A stretch of DNA of 64,000 nt from Salinarimonas rosea DSM 21201 (lineage in GTDB: Bacteria > Pseudomonadota > Alphaproteobacteria > Rhizobiales > Beijerinckiaceae), in NCBI RefSeq assembly GCF_000429045.1, contig NZ_AUBC01000001.1, positions 251,744 to 315,743 of the forward strand. Direction: 5' to 3'. Under the pieces are notes generated by a model. It was not told where the DNA came from, searched no databases, and saw nothing but the letters and a program-made list of their open reading frames with translations. The position numbers and the translations under genes are program-made. Below are positions 16,968 to 26,525 of the stretch, piece after piece (positions within the stretch are counted from its first letter, which is position 1; every line of letters starts with the position of its first letter).

Positions 16968-18662
16968 ATGACGCGCGTGTTCTCCTCCCCCCTCGCGGCG
17001 GCGGCGCTCCTCCTCGCGGCGTGGTTCGTGGCGAGCCTCGCCGTAAACCTGCCGCCCTTCGCGGACGCGCTGTTCGGCGCCTTCCACCTCGGCTTCGCGC
17101 TCGAGGTCGGTGCGGCGTTCGCCGTCCTGGCGCTGGTGCGGGCGCGGCTCGGGCGGGTGCCGCGGGTGCTGGTGCACGCGCTCGCCGGGATCCTGGTCCT
17201 GCTGGTCGCGATCCGCATCGCCGACCTCGCGGCACGCTCGGTCGTCGACCGCCCGCTCAACCTCTACCTCGACGTCTCGCTCCTGCCGGCGACGATGGAC
17301 GTCGCGCGCACGCTGCTGGGCCCCGTCCGGGCCTGGGGCGCCGTGGCCGGCCTCCTGGTCGGCCTCGTCGCGCTCTGGGCCGCCCTCGCCTGGGGCCTGT
17401 CGCGCCTCGCGGATCTGTTCGCGGCGCCGCCGGCGCGGCGGACCGTGTACGTGCTCGGCGCCGGCGCGCTCGCGCTCTACGGCGGGCAGAAGGCCTTCCT
17501 GGAGAGCCTGCCCGGCTGGCGTCCGGTCGGCGGCTCCGCGAGCCTGACGGTGGCGCTCCAGGCGGAGGGCCTCCTCGTCGCGCTCGGCCGACGCGCCGCC
17601 TTCCGCGCCGATCTCGGCCGCGACCCGGCGGACGGCATTGCCGACGGCGAGATGCTCGGCGCGCTCGACGGGCGCGACGTCGTGCTCGTCTTCATCGAGA
17701 GCTACGGCGTCACCGCGCTCGACGAGCCCGCCTACGCGCAGGTCGTCGCCCCGCGCCTGGCGGCATTCGAGGCGCGCGTGCGCGACGCCGGCTTCGCCGT
17801 CGCCTCCGGGCGGCTCGTCGCCGCGAGCGCGGGCGGGCAGTCCTGGCTCAACCACGCCAGCGTCTCCTCGGGACGCTTCATCGACGACCAGACGCTCTAT
17901 GCGCTGTTCCTCTCGGAGGAGCCGCGCACCCTCGTCGACGACTTCTCCCGCGCCGGCTATCGCACGGTGCAGTCGATGCCGGCGATCACCATGCCCTGGC
18001 CCGAAGGCCGGCTCCTCGGCTACGACGCCACCTACGAGGCGCAGGACATGGGCTATGCCGGGCCGGCCTTCTACTGGGGCATCGTGCCCGACCAGTTCGC
18101 CCTCGACCACCTCGCCCGCACGGAGCTCGATCCGCCCGATCGCCCGCCGGTCTTCGCCGTGGCCGCGCTGATCTCGAGCCATGCGCCCTGGCTCCCCGTG
18201 TCGGAGGTCGTGCCCTGGGCGGCGCTGGGGGACGGCGCGATCTACCGCCGCTGGACCGACGGCGCGCCGCATCCCCGCGAGGTCTGGCGCGATCCCGAGG
18301 CGGTGCGCGTGCAGTACGCGCGCTCGGTCGCCCACTCCATCGACGCGGTGGCCGCCTTCGTCGCCGAGCGGCTCTCGCCGGACACCGTCGTCGTCGTCAT
18401 GGGCGACCACCAGCCGGCGCCGCTGATCACCGGGGAGGACGCCTCCCGCGCGGTGCCGGTGCACGTGCTCGCGCGCGATGCGGCGCTGCTCGCGCCCCTC
18501 GCCGAGCTGGAGTTCCGCCCTGGCATCGTCCCGCCGCCGCCACCGCCGGTCGGCGACGCCGCGCTCCCGCGGATCGACGCGCTGCGCCCCGCGCTGCTGG
18601 AGGGCTGGCGGGACAGGAGCCGGAGCGCCGATCAGGCGGCCGTGCCGCGCCTCGCCCGCTGA
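16968..18662 (+). CDS. Membrane-bound sulfatase/phosphoglycerol transferase-fold protein
   Basis: A 564-residue protein with about five N-terminal membrane segments (residues 1-160) and a large periplasmic domain of the alkaline phosphatase/sulfatase superfamily. VVLVFIESYGVTALD holds the usual N-terminal metal-binding acidic residue, SAGGQSWLNHASVSSG is the expected position of the nucleophile, and VAALISSHAPWLPV and VVVVMGDHQPAPLI hold the remaining metal ligands. This layout resembles LtaS/OpgB-type enzymes that transfer phosphoglycerol, or phosphoethanolamine transferases. It could modify periplasmic glucans or lipids. The exact reaction is unknown. Confidence 0.8.
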   Translation: MTRVFSSPLAAAALLLAAWFVASLAVNLPPFADALFGAFHLGFALEVGAAFAVLALVRARLGRVPRVLVHALAGILVLLVAIRIADLAARSVVDRPLNLYLDVSLLPATMDVARTLLGPVRAWGAVAGLLVGLVALWAALAWGLSRLADLFAAPPARRTVYVLGAGALALYGGQKAFLESLPGWRPVGGSASLTVALQAEGLLVALGRRAAFRADLGRDPADGIADGEMLGALDGRDVVLVFIESYGVTALDEPAYAQVVAPRLAAFEARVRDAGFAVASGRLVAASAGGQSWLNHASVSSGRFIDDQTLYALFLSEEPRTLVDDFSRAGYRTVQSMPAITMPWPEGRLLGYDATYEAQDMGYAGPAFYWGIVPDQFALDHLARTELDPPDRPPVFAVAALISSHAPWLPVSEVVPWAALGDGAIYRRWTDGAPHPREVWRDPEAVRVQYARSVAHSIDAVAAFVAERLSPDTVVVVMGDHQPAPLITGEDASRAVPVHVLARDAALLAPLAELEFRPGIVPPPPPPVGDAALPRIDALRPALLEGWRDRSRSADQAAVPRLAR

Positions 18663-18861
18663 CGGCACACTCCCGCGGGCCTCGCCGATTGTGCCTCGCC
18701 GCCGGCCCCGACCGAGCCGCGGGACGGCCGGACGCCGGCCCTTCCCGCTACGGATCCCCGACCGCGTGCGATGCGCACCACCGCACGGGCCCGACTGACA
18801 CCGGCAGGAGCACCGACCGTCGAGCCGGGGACCCCGCCCCTGGCTCGCTGCGCTCGCCGTC

Positions 18862-18880
18862 CCCGCCCCGAGAGGGCGGG
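18862..18880 (-). terminator. Short hairpin downstream of recA
   Basis: CCCGCCC (18862-18868) and GGGCGGG (18874-18880) form a perfect 7-bp stem with a five-base loop, 9 bases past the recA stop and between convergent genes. No T-run follows, so termination efficiency is uncertain. Confidence 0.4.
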
Positions 18881-18888
18881 AGGGCGCG

Positions 18889-19980
18889 TCAGGCTTCGCC
18901 TTCGTCGAGGTCCTCGGCGGTGGGCGTCGCCTCGTCGAGGATGCGGTCGGCCAGCACGCCGGAGTTCTGGCGGATGGCGTCCTCGATGCGCTTGGCGACG
19001 TCGGGATTGTCCTTGAGGAAGGTCTTGGCGTTCTCGCGCCCCTGCCCCAGCCGCTGGCTGTCGTAGGAGAACCAGGCGCCCGACTTCTCGACGATGCCGC
19101 CCTTCACCCCGAGGTCGAGCAGCTCGCCGACCTTCGAGATGCCCTCGCCGTACATGATGTCGAACTCGACCTGCTTGAACGGCGGCGCGACCTTGTTCTT
19201 GACGACCTTGACGCGCACCTGGTTGCCGATCGCCTCGTCGCGGTCCTTGAGCGTCGAGGTGCGGCGGATGTCGAGGCGCACGGAGGCATAGAACTTCAGC
19301 GCGTTGCCGCCCGTCGTCGTCTCCGGCGACCCGTACATCACGCCGATCTTCATGCGGATCTGGTTGATGAAGATCACCATCGTCTTCGAGCGCGAGATCG
19401 AGCCGGTGAGCTTGCGCAGCGCCTGCGACATCAGGCGCGCCTGCAGCCCCGGCTGCACGTCGCCCATCTCGCCCTCGATCTCCGCGCGCGGGGTGAGCGC
19501 CGCGACCGAATCGACCACGAGCACGTCGACCGCGCCCGAGCGCACCAGGGTGTCCGTGATCTCGAGCGCCTGCTCGCCGGTGTCGGGCTGGGAGATCAGG
19601 AGGTCGTCGAGCTGCACGCCGAGCTTGCGCGCGTAGACGGGGTCGAGCGCGTGCTCGGCGTCGACGAAGGCGCACACGCCGCCCTTCTTCTGCGCCTCGG
19701 CGATGGTGTGCAGGGCGAGCGTGGTCTTGCCCGAGCTCTCCGGACCGTAGATCTCGACGATGCGCCCGCGCGGCAGGCCGCCGACGCCGAGCGCCACGTC
19801 GAGCCCGAGAGAGCCCGTCGACACGGTCTCGATCTCGACGAGCGGCTGGTTCTTGCCCATCCGCATGATCGAGCCCTTGCCGAACGCACGCTCGATCTGC
19901 GAGAGCGCCGCGTCGAGCGCCTTCGTCTTGTCCTTGTCCATGGGGGAGCCTTCCACCAGCCTCAGCGAGGTCTGAGCCAT
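18889..19980 (-). CDS. recA: Recombinase RecA
   Basis: A 363-residue RecA, the ATP-dependent strand-exchange protein and SOS co-protease. Walker A is GPESSGKTT (about residue 80), and [39 protein letters not shown] and [20 protein letters not shown] (ssDNA-binding loop 2 region) are all intact. The acidic C-terminal tail ([13 protein letters not shown]) is typical. A sigma70-like promoter with LexA-type half-sites lies 60-108 bases upstream. It is transcribed towards the sulfatase-fold gene and follows cckA at a distance of about 300 bases on the same strand. Confidence 0.98.
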   Translation of the reverse strand: MAQTSLRLVEGSPMDKDKTKALDAALSQIERAFGKGSIMRMGKNQPLVEIETVSTGSLGLDVALGVGGLPRGRIVEIYGPESSGKTTLALHTIAEAQKKGGVCAFVDAEHALDPVYARKLGVQLDDLLISQPDTGEQALEITDTLVRSGAVDVLVVDSVAALTPRAEIEGEMGDVQPGLQARLMSQALRKLTGSISRSKTMVIFINQIRMKIGVMYGSPETTTGGNALKFYASVRLDIRRTSTLKDRDEAIGNQVRVKVVKNKVAPPFKQVEFDIMYGEGISKVGELLDLGVKGGIVEKSGAWFSYDSQRLGQGRENAKTFLKDNPDVAKRIEDAIRQNSGVLADRILDEATPTAEDLDEGEA

Positions 19981-20039
19981 TTCGCGAATCCCTTATTGCA
20001 CGGGGTGGAGACGAATCTCAACGCGGCGTCGACCCCCGC

Positions 20040-20088
20040 AATGTACGTGCTTCGTTCTCCCGCGCAAGACCCAAAACGAAAAGTGAAC
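20040..20088 (-). promoter_or_regulatory. recA promoter with two LexA-box-like repeats
   Basis: On the minus strand, TTGCGC (20067-20062) and TACATT (20045-20040) are spaced 16 bases, a good -35/-10 pair 60 bases before the recA ATG. GAAC-N7-GTAC (20057-20043) overlaps the -10 and differs by one base from the alphaproteobacterial LexA box GAAC-N7-GAAC. A second repeat, GTTC-N7-GTTT (20088-20074), is one base from GTTC-N7-GTTC. SOS control of recA is expected in this class. Confidence 0.6.
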
Positions 20089-20278
20089 GAAAAATCCGCG
20101 GCACACTCGGCGCACCGGCTGTGCAAGGCTTTGGGAAGCGCGCACCCGGGCTCGCCGGGCCCCGCGCGCGGAGCGGCGCGGCCCCGCCCGGACCGGTCGC
20201 CGCGATCCGCGGATCGACGCGGCGTCCACAGGAAAGGTCGGCCCCGGCGCCGCAGCCGACGCGGGCGCCGGCGTCCCC

Positions 20279-22810
20279 TCACCGGCCCATCGTCTCCTTC
20301 ACCGTCTCCACCAGCTGCTTGAGCGTGAAGGGCTTCGGCAGGAAGGCGAAGTGCTCGCCCTCGGGGAGGTTCTTCTTGAAGGCGTCCTCGGCGTAGCCCG
20401 AGACGAACACGACCTTGAGATCGGGGTGCGTCTTGCGCAGCTCGCGCAGGAGCGACGGCCCGTCCATCTCCGGCATCACGACGTCGGAGACGACGAGATC
20501 GACCGGCGCCTCGGACTCCGCTATCGCCTCGAGCGCCTCGACGCCGGAGGCGGCCTCGAGCACGGTGTAGCCGCGGGCCTTGAGCGCGCGGGAGTTCACC
20601 GCGCGCACCGGGTCCTCGTCCTCGACGAGGAGAACCACCCCGTGGCCGGTGAGGTCGGCGTTGGACCGCGCCAGCGGGCCCAGCCGCGCGGCCGCGACCT
20701 CGGCGGAGGTCTGCAGGTGGCGCGGCAGGTAGACCTTGAAGGAGGCGCCCTCGCCCGGCGTCGAATCGACGTAGACGAAGCCGTTCGACTGCTTGACGAT
20801 GCCGAACACGGTCGAGAGCCCGAGCCCGGTGCCCTTGCCGATCTCCTTCGTGGTGAAGAACGGCTCGAAGATCTTGTCCATCACCTCGGGCGGGATGCCG
20901 GTGCCGGTGTCGGCCACCTCGATCAGCACGTAGTCCGCCGCCGGCATGCCCGGACGCTCGAGGCGGGCCGCCTCCTCCGCCGGCACGTTGGCGGTGCGGA
21001 TCGTGAGGCGCCCGCCTTCGGGCATCGCGTCGCGGGCGTTGACCGCGAGGTTGATGACGACCTGCTCGAGCTGGTGCACGTCCGCCTGGATCGGCCACAG
21101 GTCGCGCCCGTGGCGCAGGTCGAGCTCGACGCGCTCGCCCAGCAGGCGCTTGAGGAGCATCGTCAGGTCGGACATCGTCTCGCCGAGGTCGAGCACCTCG
21201 GGCCGCAGCGTCTGGCGCCGCGAGAAGGCGAGCAGCTGGCGCACCAGGCTCGCCGCCCGGTTCGCGTTCTGCTTGATCTGCATGATGTCCTGGAAGGCCG
21301 GGTCGGTCGGCCTGTGGTTGGCGAGCAGAAGGTCGGAGTATCCGATGATCGCCTGGAGCACGTTGTTGAAGTCGTGCGCGACGCCGCCGGCGAGCTGGCC
21401 CACGGCCTGCATCTTCTGCGCCTGGGCGAACTGCGTCTCGAGCTGGCGCTGCTCGGTGGTCTCGAGCGCGTAGACGATCGCGACCTCGCCCTCCCCGTCC
21501 GTCTCGTTGACCGGGCTCGTCCAGATCCGGGCCGAGCGCTCGCCCGCTCCGACGATGCCGACCTCGACGGGCTCGGTGGCGCGGGCGGTCTCGGCGGCGG
21601 AGAGCGCGCCCTGGAGCGCCTCGTGGTCGCGCTCGAGCACGCGCTGGACGAGGCGCGGCTCCTCGCCGCCGGGCTCGGCGCGCGGCATCGTGCCGAACAG
21701 CCGCACGAACGGGGCGTTGGCGCGCAGGATGCGGCCCTCGCGCCCGAGCGTCGCGATGGCGATCGGCGTGTTGTTGAAGAAGCGCGCGAAGCGCACCTCC
21801 GCCGCGCGCTGGGCGTCGGCCGAGCCCTCCTCGCCCGCCGAGCGGTTGATCACGAGCGTGCGCGAGGCGCCGCGCTCGCCCTCCATGCCGAAGGCGACGC
21901 GGTGATAGAGCCGCGCGGGCAGCGCCTGGCCGGCGCGGCGCGTCATGTCGAGGTCGAAGATCTCGGTGCGCACCTCGCCGGGCGCGCCCTCCACCGAGGC
22001 GAGCAGCGTCGCCGCGTCGGGGGGAACCATGTCCTCGAGCGCGAGCCCGCCGGAGCCGACCTTGGCGAGGTCGTGGTCGAGCCAGGCGGCGAGCGTGGCG
22101 TTCATGTAGGCGACCGAGCCGTCGGGCTCGACCGAGAAGAAGCCCGCCGGCGCGTGGTCGAGGTAGTCGATCGCGTGCTGGAGCTCCTGGAAGACGTTCT
22201 CGTGGCGCTCGCGCTCGTGCGTCACGTCGGCGATCGACCAGAGCACCGCCGGCTTGGCGCCGGGGCGCGGCAGCGGGCGCACGCGCACGCGATACCAGCC
22301 GTACTCCCCGCGCCCGCCGAGCGCCGGCGAGAGGCGGATCTCCTCGGCGAGCGCGCGCTCCTCGCGCGCCGCCTGGGCGAGGCGGTAGATCGCCTCGGAC
22401 ACCTCCGGGGCGCCGAGGAAGAGGCGCTCGACCGTCTTGATCTCCGCGAGCTCGGTGGCGCCGGCGAAGGACAGGTAGGCCTCGTTGGCGTAGGCGACGC
22501 GCCCGTCCCCCTCGACGACGACGAGGCCCTCCGAGGAGGAATCCGCCATCGCCTTCGTCAGGTCGTTGCGCGTGCCCTGCGCGGAGAAGCCGAAGGCCCC
22601 GATGGCGTAGGCGGTGATGAAGAACACCCCCGCCATGGCGAGCAGCGCGAGCAGCGCCGTGATCAGCGGCTGGGCCTGCTCGCTCGTGACGAAGGAGAGG
22701 CCGAAGAAGGCGCCGGGCAGCACGAGCGCGAGGACGACGAGGAGCCAGATCTTCCCCGGCGTCTCGCTGCGCTCGATCGCCCGCTGGGGCTTGTCGCTCG
22801 TCTGAGCCAT
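20279..22810 (-). CDS. cckA: Hybrid sensor histidine kinase CckA
   Basis: An 843-residue hybrid kinase. Two membrane segments occupy residues about 20-70, followed by PAS-like sensor domains to about 460. The phospho-acceptor is His479 in [19 protein letters not shown], then the ATPase domain with [14 protein letters not shown] (N box), [19 protein letters not shown] (G1) and [19 protein letters not shown] (G2). A C-terminal receiver has Asp776 in [17 protein letters not shown]. The DFNN H-box and layout match CckA, which drives phosphorylation of CtrA through ChpT and so controls cell cycle and motility. It sits 34 bases after flhB, so it can be transcribed with the flagellar operon. Confidence 0.93.
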   Translation of the reverse strand: MAQTSDKPQRAIERSETPGKIWLLVVLALVLPGAFFGLSFVTSEQAQPLITALLALLAMAGVFFITAYAIGAFGFSAQGTRNDLTKAMADSSSEGLVVVEGDGRVAYANEAYLSFAGATELAEIKTVERLFLGAPEVSEAIYRLAQAAREERALAEEIRLSPALGGRGEYGWYRVRVRPLPRPGAKPAVLWSIADVTHERERHENVFQELQHAIDYLDHAPAGFFSVEPDGSVAYMNATLAAWLDHDLAKVGSGGLALEDMVPPDAATLLASVEGAPGEVRTEIFDLDMTRRAGQALPARLYHRVAFGMEGERGASRTLVINRSAGEEGSADAQRAAEVRFARFFNNTPIAIATLGREGRILRANAPFVRLFGTMPRAEPGGEEPRLVQRVLERDHEALQGALSAAETARATEPVEVGIVGAGERSARIWTSPVNETDGEGEVAIVYALETTEQRQLETQFAQAQKMQAVGQLAGGVAHDFNNVLQAIIGYSDLLLANHRPTDPAFQDIMQIKQNANRAASLVRQLLAFSRRQTLRPEVLDLGETMSDLTMLLKRLLGERVELDLRHGRDLWPIQADVHQLEQVVINLAVNARDAMPEGGRLTIRTANVPAEEAARLERPGMPAADYVLIEVADTGTGIPPEVMDKIFEPFFTTKEIGKGTGLGLSTVFGIVKQSNGFVYVDSTPGEGASFKVYLPRHLQTSAEVAAARLGPLARSNADLTGHGVVLLVEDEDPVRAVNSRALKARGYTVLEAASGVEALEAIAESEAPVDLVVSDVVMPEMDGPSLLRELRKTHPDLKVVFVSGYAEDAFKKNLPEGEHFAFLPKPFTLKQLVETVKETMGR

Positions 22811-22843
22811 GTGTGTCGTCGCCTGTTCTCGTCGCTCGAGCGG

Positions 22844-23911
22844 TTATGCCCGACGGCGCCTGAGCCGCAAGACGTAACCGATGACCTCGGCGACGGCGGA
22901 GTAGTGTTCCACCGGGATCTCCCGGTCGATTTCGACGGTCGCGTGCAGCGCGCGCGCCAGCGGCGGGTTCTCGACGATGGGCACGTCGTGCTCGCGGGCC
23001 TTCTCGCGGATGCGCAGCGCCAGCGCGTCGACACCCTTGGCGACGCAGATCGGCGCGGGCATGCCCTTCTCGTACTTCAGCGCGACGGCGTAGTGCGTCG
23101 GGTTGGTGACGATCACCGTCGCCTGCGGCACAGCGGCCATCATCCGCCGGCGGGCGCGCTCGATGCGCAGCTGTCGCCGGCGCGCCTTCACCTCGGGCGA
23201 GCCTTCCGACTGCTTGAACTCCTCCTTCACCTCGCGCCGGGTCATGCGCTGGCGCTTCATCCAGGAGAAGCGCTGGTAGAGGAAGTCGCCCACCGCGACG
23301 AAGAAGAACAGCGCCAGCACGCCACCGAGCAGCTTCACGGAGAGGTCCTTCACCTCCACGAAGAGCAGCGTCGGGTCCTCCTGCACCAGCGTGTCGACCC
23401 GCGCGCGCTCGCCCCACAGGATGACCGCCACGAGCGTGCCGATGATCGCGAGCTTGAGCAGGCCCTTGGCGAAGTTGACGAGCGCCTCCATGCCGAAGAC
23501 GCGCTTGAAGCCGGCGATGGGGCTGATGCGGTCGAGCTTGGGCGTCAGCGGCTCGACGGTCCACAGCAGGCGGTGCTGCATGCCGCCGCCGACGAGCCCC
23601 GCGACGATGAAGATCGCGAAGGGGGCGGCGAGCGCGATCAGCACGGTGACGATCGCGTCGCGCATCACCGCGAGGTGCCCCGCGCCGTCGGTCACCTGGT
23701 GGGCGTTCGCGAGGAAGCCCGTGATGCCGATCGAGATGCGCTCGGCGCTGAAGCCGGAGACGAGCAGCGCCGCGAGGGTGAAGCCGCCGAGCACGAAGAA
23801 GGTCGTGATCTCCTGGCTCTTGGCGACGTCGCCCTTGTCGATCGCCTGCTCGAGCTTTCGGGCGGTCGGCTCTTCCGTGCGATCGTCGTTCTCGGTGTCC
23901 TGGTCCGCCAT
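22844..23911 (-). CDS. flhB: Flagellar type III export protein FlhB
   Basis: A 355-residue export-gate protein. It has four membrane segments in the first 210 residues, and a cytoplasmic domain containing the self-cleavage site NPTHYAVALKYEKGM with Asn270, the residue after which FlhB proteins split to switch substrate specificity. The N-terminal TEEPTARKLEQAIDKGDVAKSQE motif is family-typical. The gene follows fliR by 13 bases. Confidence 0.96.
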   Translation of the reverse strand: MADQDTENDDRTEEPTARKLEQAIDKGDVAKSQEITTFFVLGGFTLAALLVSGFSAERISIGITGFLANAHQVTDGAGHLAVMRDAIVTVLIALAAPFAIFIVAGLVGGGMQHRLLWTVEPLTPKLDRISPIAGFKRVFGMEALVNFAKGLLKLAIIGTLVAVILWGERARVDTLVQEDPTLLFVEVKDLSVKLLGGVLALFFFVAVGDFLYQRFSWMKRQRMTRREVKEEFKQSEGSPEVKARRRQLRIERARRRMMAAVPQATVIVTNPTHYAVALKYEKGMPAPICVAKGVDALALRIREKAREHDVPIVENPPLARALHATVEIDREIPVEHYSAVAEVIGYVLRLRRRRA

Positions 23912-23924
23912 GCCGCTCTCCCCT

Positions 23925-24686
23925 CTAGAGGCCGGAGATGGTGGAGAGGAAGGCGCGCAGGTTCTCGAGGAACACGCTCATCATCACGCCGACCACGATC
24001 GCGAGCACGATGAAGCCGCCGAGGATGGTCGCCGGCAGCGCGAGGAAGAAGACCTGGAGCTGCGGCATCATGCGCGAGAGCACGCCGAGCCCGAGGTTGA
24101 ACAGGATCGCGAAGACGATGAACGGCGCGGAGATCTGCACCGCGAGCGCGAAGCCGCGCCCCACCGCCTGGATGCCGAGCCGCGCGACGTCCCCGCTCTC
24201 CGGCAGGCCTCCCGGCGGGAGCATGTCGTAGCTCGCGCGCACGGCGGCGATGGCGAGGTGGTGGAGGTCGGTGACGAAGATCAGCGTGATGGCGAGCAGC
24301 GTGAGGAAGTTCGCGATCGCCGTCTGCTGGCCGCCGAGGGAGGGATCGACCGTCATGGCGAAGCCCAGCCCCATCTGCTGGGCGATGATGGTGCCCGCCG
24401 TCTGCAGCGCGCCGACGACCATGCGCACGGCGAGGCCCAGCACGAGCCCGACCAGGATCTCCCCGAACAGGAGCGACAGCGTCGCCGGCCCGGCGATGCC
24501 GCCGGCGGGCTCCACCAGCGGGCGGACGGCGGGATAGACGACGATCGTCAGCAGCACCGCGAAGGCGAGGCGCACGCGCGGCGAGATCAGCTGCTCGCCG
24601 AGCCCGGGCAGCAGCATGACGAGCGTACCCACCCGCGCGAAGGCGAGGAGGAAGGTCGTCGCGACGGCGGGCGAGAGGAGCTCCAT
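23925..24686 (-). CDS. fliR: Flagellar biosynthetic protein FliR
   Basis: A 253-residue inner-membrane component of the flagellar export gate with FliP and FliQ. AFARVGTLVMLLPGLGEQLI near the N-terminus and QQMGLGFAMTVDPSLGGQQT are characteristic, with LNLGLGVLSRMMPQLQVFFL near the C-terminus. The frame is open to a longer upstream start, but MELLSPAVATTFLLAF at 24686 fits the family. It lies 76 bases after fliQ. Confidence 0.95.
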   Translation of the reverse strand: MELLSPAVATTFLLAFARVGTLVMLLPGLGEQLISPRVRLAFAVLLTIVVYPAVRPLVEPAGGIAGPATLSLLFGEILVGLVLGLAVRMVVGALQTAGTIIAQQMGLGFAMTVDPSLGGQQTAIANFLTLLAITLIFVTDLHHLAIAAVRASYDMLPPGGLPESGDVARLGIQAVGRGFALAVQISAPFIVFAILFNLGLGVLSRMMPQLQVFFLALPATILGGFIVLAIVVGVMMSVFLENLRAFLSTISGL

Positions 24687-24762
24687 GGGCGGGCACGATA
24701 CGAGATTCGCGCGCCGCGCGCGCGGTCCGGCCGCACTCGTCGCGGACGCGACCGCGGGCACC

Positions 24763-25029
24763 TCACCCGCCCGCGACGATGCGCTCGGCGACGCGGGACA
24801 TGTAGCCCGCGAGCGCGTCGCTCATGAGGGGGAGCATGATCAGCAGCGAGACGAACACGGCGATGATCTTGGGCACGAAGACGAGCGTCTGCTCCTGGAG
24901 CTGGGTGAGCGCCTGGAGGAGCGAGATCGCGACGCCCACGGCGAGCGCGACCAGCATCACCGGCGCCCCGACCTTGAAGAAGGTCATGATGCCGTCGCGG
25001 GCGATGTCGAGGATGGCCATGCCGGTCAT
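24763..25029 (-). CDS. fliQ: Flagellar biosynthetic protein FliQ
   Basis: An 88-residue two-helix membrane protein, normal for FliQ. VMLVALAVGVAISLLQALTQ and LQEQTLVFVPKIIAVFV are the conserved core. It builds the export gate with FliP and FliR. It follows fliE by about 30 bases in the flgB operon. Confidence 0.96.
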   Translation of the reverse strand: MTGMAILDIARDGIMTFFKVGAPVMLVALAVGVAISLLQALTQLQEQTLVFVPKIIAVFVSLLIMLPLMSDALAGYMSRVAERIVAGG

Positions 25030-25058
25030 GGGGTACGCTTTCGGTGCTGGCGCCGCCG

Positions 25059-25388
25059 TCAGATCGGCATGCGCATGATCTCTTCGTAGGCCTGGATCAC
25101 GCGGTCGCGCACGGCGACCAGCGTGTTGAGCGCGGCCTCGCTCTCGGCCACGGCCGTGACGACGTCGACGACGTCCGCGCGGCCGGCGGCCGCGGCGCTC
25201 GCCTGCGCCTCCGCGGCGCGGCCGGCCTCGGCGACGGAGCCGACGGCGCCCTGGAGGAGGGCGGCGAAGTCCGGGCGCTCGGCGCCCGCGGCGCCGCCGA
25301 TGCGGCCGACGGCGCCGCCCTGCCCGAGGCCCGGCGCGAGCCCCTGGATCGAGGCGTAGGCGTTGGCGGCGAACATGTTCGTGGCCAT
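25059..25388 (-). CDS. fliE: Flagellar hook-basal body protein FliE
   Basis: A 109-residue MS-ring/rod junction protein. The C-terminal half (DVVDVVTAVAESEAALNTLV, then AVRDRVIQAYEEIMRMPI) is the conserved FliE signature. The N-terminal half is alanine- and glycine-rich and variable. Its place between flgC and fliQ is standard for alphaproteobacteria. Confidence 0.94.
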   Translation of the reverse strand: MATNMFAANAYASIQGLAPGLGQGGAVGRIGGAAGAERPDFAALLQGAVGSVAEAGRAAEAQASAAAAGRADVVDVVTAVAESEAALNTLVAVRDRVIQAYEEIMRMPI

Positions 25389-25414
25389 GATGCGTTACCT
25401 CTCGCTTCGGCGTC

Positions 25415-25825
25415 TCAGGCGCGCAGGATCTCGATCGTGCGGGACAGCATCCGGCGCGTGGCGTTGACGAGGTTGAGGTTCGCCTCGTAGCTGCGCTGCG
25501 CCTCGCGCATGTCCATGCTCTCGACGAGCGAGGAGACGTTGGGCAGCTTCACCTGCCCGTCCTCGTCCGCCGCCGGGTGGCCGGGGTCGAAGCGGGTGCG
25601 GAACTCGCTCTGGTCCTCGCGCACGCGCCCCAGCGTGACGGTGCGCACGCCGAGCTCCCGGTCGAGCTTCTCGACGAAGGTGGGGATGCGCCGGCGATAG
25701 GGGTCGGCGCCGGGGCGGGCCGCGGTGGAATCCGCGTTGGCGATGTTCTCCGCGATGACGCGCATGCGCCCGGACTGGGCCTTCAGGCCCGAGGCCGCCA
25801 CCGCGATCGTCTTGAGGAAGTCCAT
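25415..25825 (-). CDS. flgC: Flagellar basal-body rod protein FlgC
   Basis: A 136-residue proximal rod protein. The N-terminal rod signature is AASGLKAQSGRMRVIAENIA followed by NADS, and the C-terminal SMDMREAQRSYEANLNLVNA followed by TRRMLSRTIEILRA is typical of FlgC. The central part AARPGADPYRRRIPTF matches the usual PYRRK/R motif. It follows flgB by about 16 bases. Confidence 0.95.
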   Translation of the reverse strand: MDFLKTIAVAASGLKAQSGRMRVIAENIANADSTAARPGADPYRRRIPTFVEKLDRELGVRTVTLGRVREDQSEFRTRFDPGHPAADEDGQVKLPNVSSLVESMDMREAQRSYEANLNLVNATRRMLSRTIEILRA

Positions 25826-25841
25826 GGTCGCGCTCCTTCAC

Positions 25842-26240
25842 TCAGCGCCGGCCGATGGCCGTGCGCAGCATCGCCAGGTTCTTCTCGTAGAGAGAGGCGG
25901 CGAGCTGGTAGTCGGACTGGTTCTGCGCGACCTTCAGCATCTCCTCCTCGAGGCTCACGGCGTTGCCGGACGGGCGCACCTCGAAGCGCGCGCCGTCGAC
26001 CTGCGCGGCGACGCGCGGATCAACGCCGCCCGCGAGATGCAGCGGGCTCGTGCGCGCCGGGGCGAGGGCCGCGGAGACGCCGCGCCCGTCGCGGCCGAAG
26101 CGCGGCTCGGCGACGTCGCGGGGCGCGAAGCCCGGCGTGTCGGCGTTCGCAACGTTCTCGGCCAGGAGCTTCTGGCGCGCCTGATGCCAGTGCATCCGCG
26201 TCTTCAGCATCTCGAGGAGAGGCAGGCCGGTGGCGGTCAA
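25842..26240 (-). CDS. flgB: Flagellar basal-body rod protein FlgB
   Basis: A proximal rod protein of about 132 residues with the signature QARQKLLAENVANADTPGFA near the N-terminus and VSLEEEMLKVAQNQSDYQLA at the C-terminal helix. No ATG gives a good start. The TTG at 26240 (LTATGLPLLEMLKTRM) has GGAG eight bases upstream and is chosen. A longer frame to 26324 lacks similarity. It is the first gene of flgB-flgC-fliE-fliQ-fliR-flhB, with a CtrA-type box about 100 bases upstream. Confidence 0.9.
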   Translation of the reverse strand: MTATGLPLLEMLKTRMHWHQARQKLLAENVANADTPGFAPRDVAEPRFGRDGRGVSAALAPARTSPLHLAGGVDPRVAAQVDGARFEVRPSGNAVSLEEEMLKVAQNQSDYQLAASLYEKNLAMLRTAIGRR

Positions 26241-26342
26241 AGGGGTCGCTCCGGATGCGGCGCGGCGGCCGAGGCTGCGGGACGGGATGTCGGCATGGGA
26301 CGAATCCGGCCCCGCCTTGGGCAAAATTTGCCGGCATGTTGG

Positions 26343-26357
26343 TTAACGGCGCGTTAA
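26343..26357 (-). promoter_or_regulatory. CtrA-type box between flgB and fliO
   Basis: On the minus strand this reads TTAA-CGCGCCG-TTAA, followed by CCA, an exact match to the CtrA consensus TTAA-N7-TTAAC. TTAA is rare in DNA of this composition. It lies 103 bases before the flgB start and 169 before fliO. A separate half-site TTAAC lies at 26386-26390 inside the small inverted repeat AACCG-N5-CGGTT. CtrA control of early flagellar genes is known in this class. Confidence 0.65.
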
Positions 26358-26525
26358 AGGACTGCCACCGTCTGGTGGTTTCGTGTTAACCGCGCGACGG
26401 TTATGGTGCATGCCGCGCTCCCGGGCGCGGACAACTCGCGCGCCCATCGAGGCCGCCGGACGGGATCTCGCACCCGGGCGGCGACGCGACGGGCCGCCGT
26501 TCAGTAGAGAGCGCGACGACCTGCC

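Noticed and set aside
19962-23564. Long minus-strand open frame overlapping cckA and flhB in another frame
   Set aside because: cckA and flhB are unambiguous in their own frames, and this one has no recognisable domain.
26290-26345. Possible sigma54 promoter (TGCCGGCAAATTTTGC on the minus strand) before flgB
   Set aside because: The -24 element lacks GG and the spacing to GC is one base too long.
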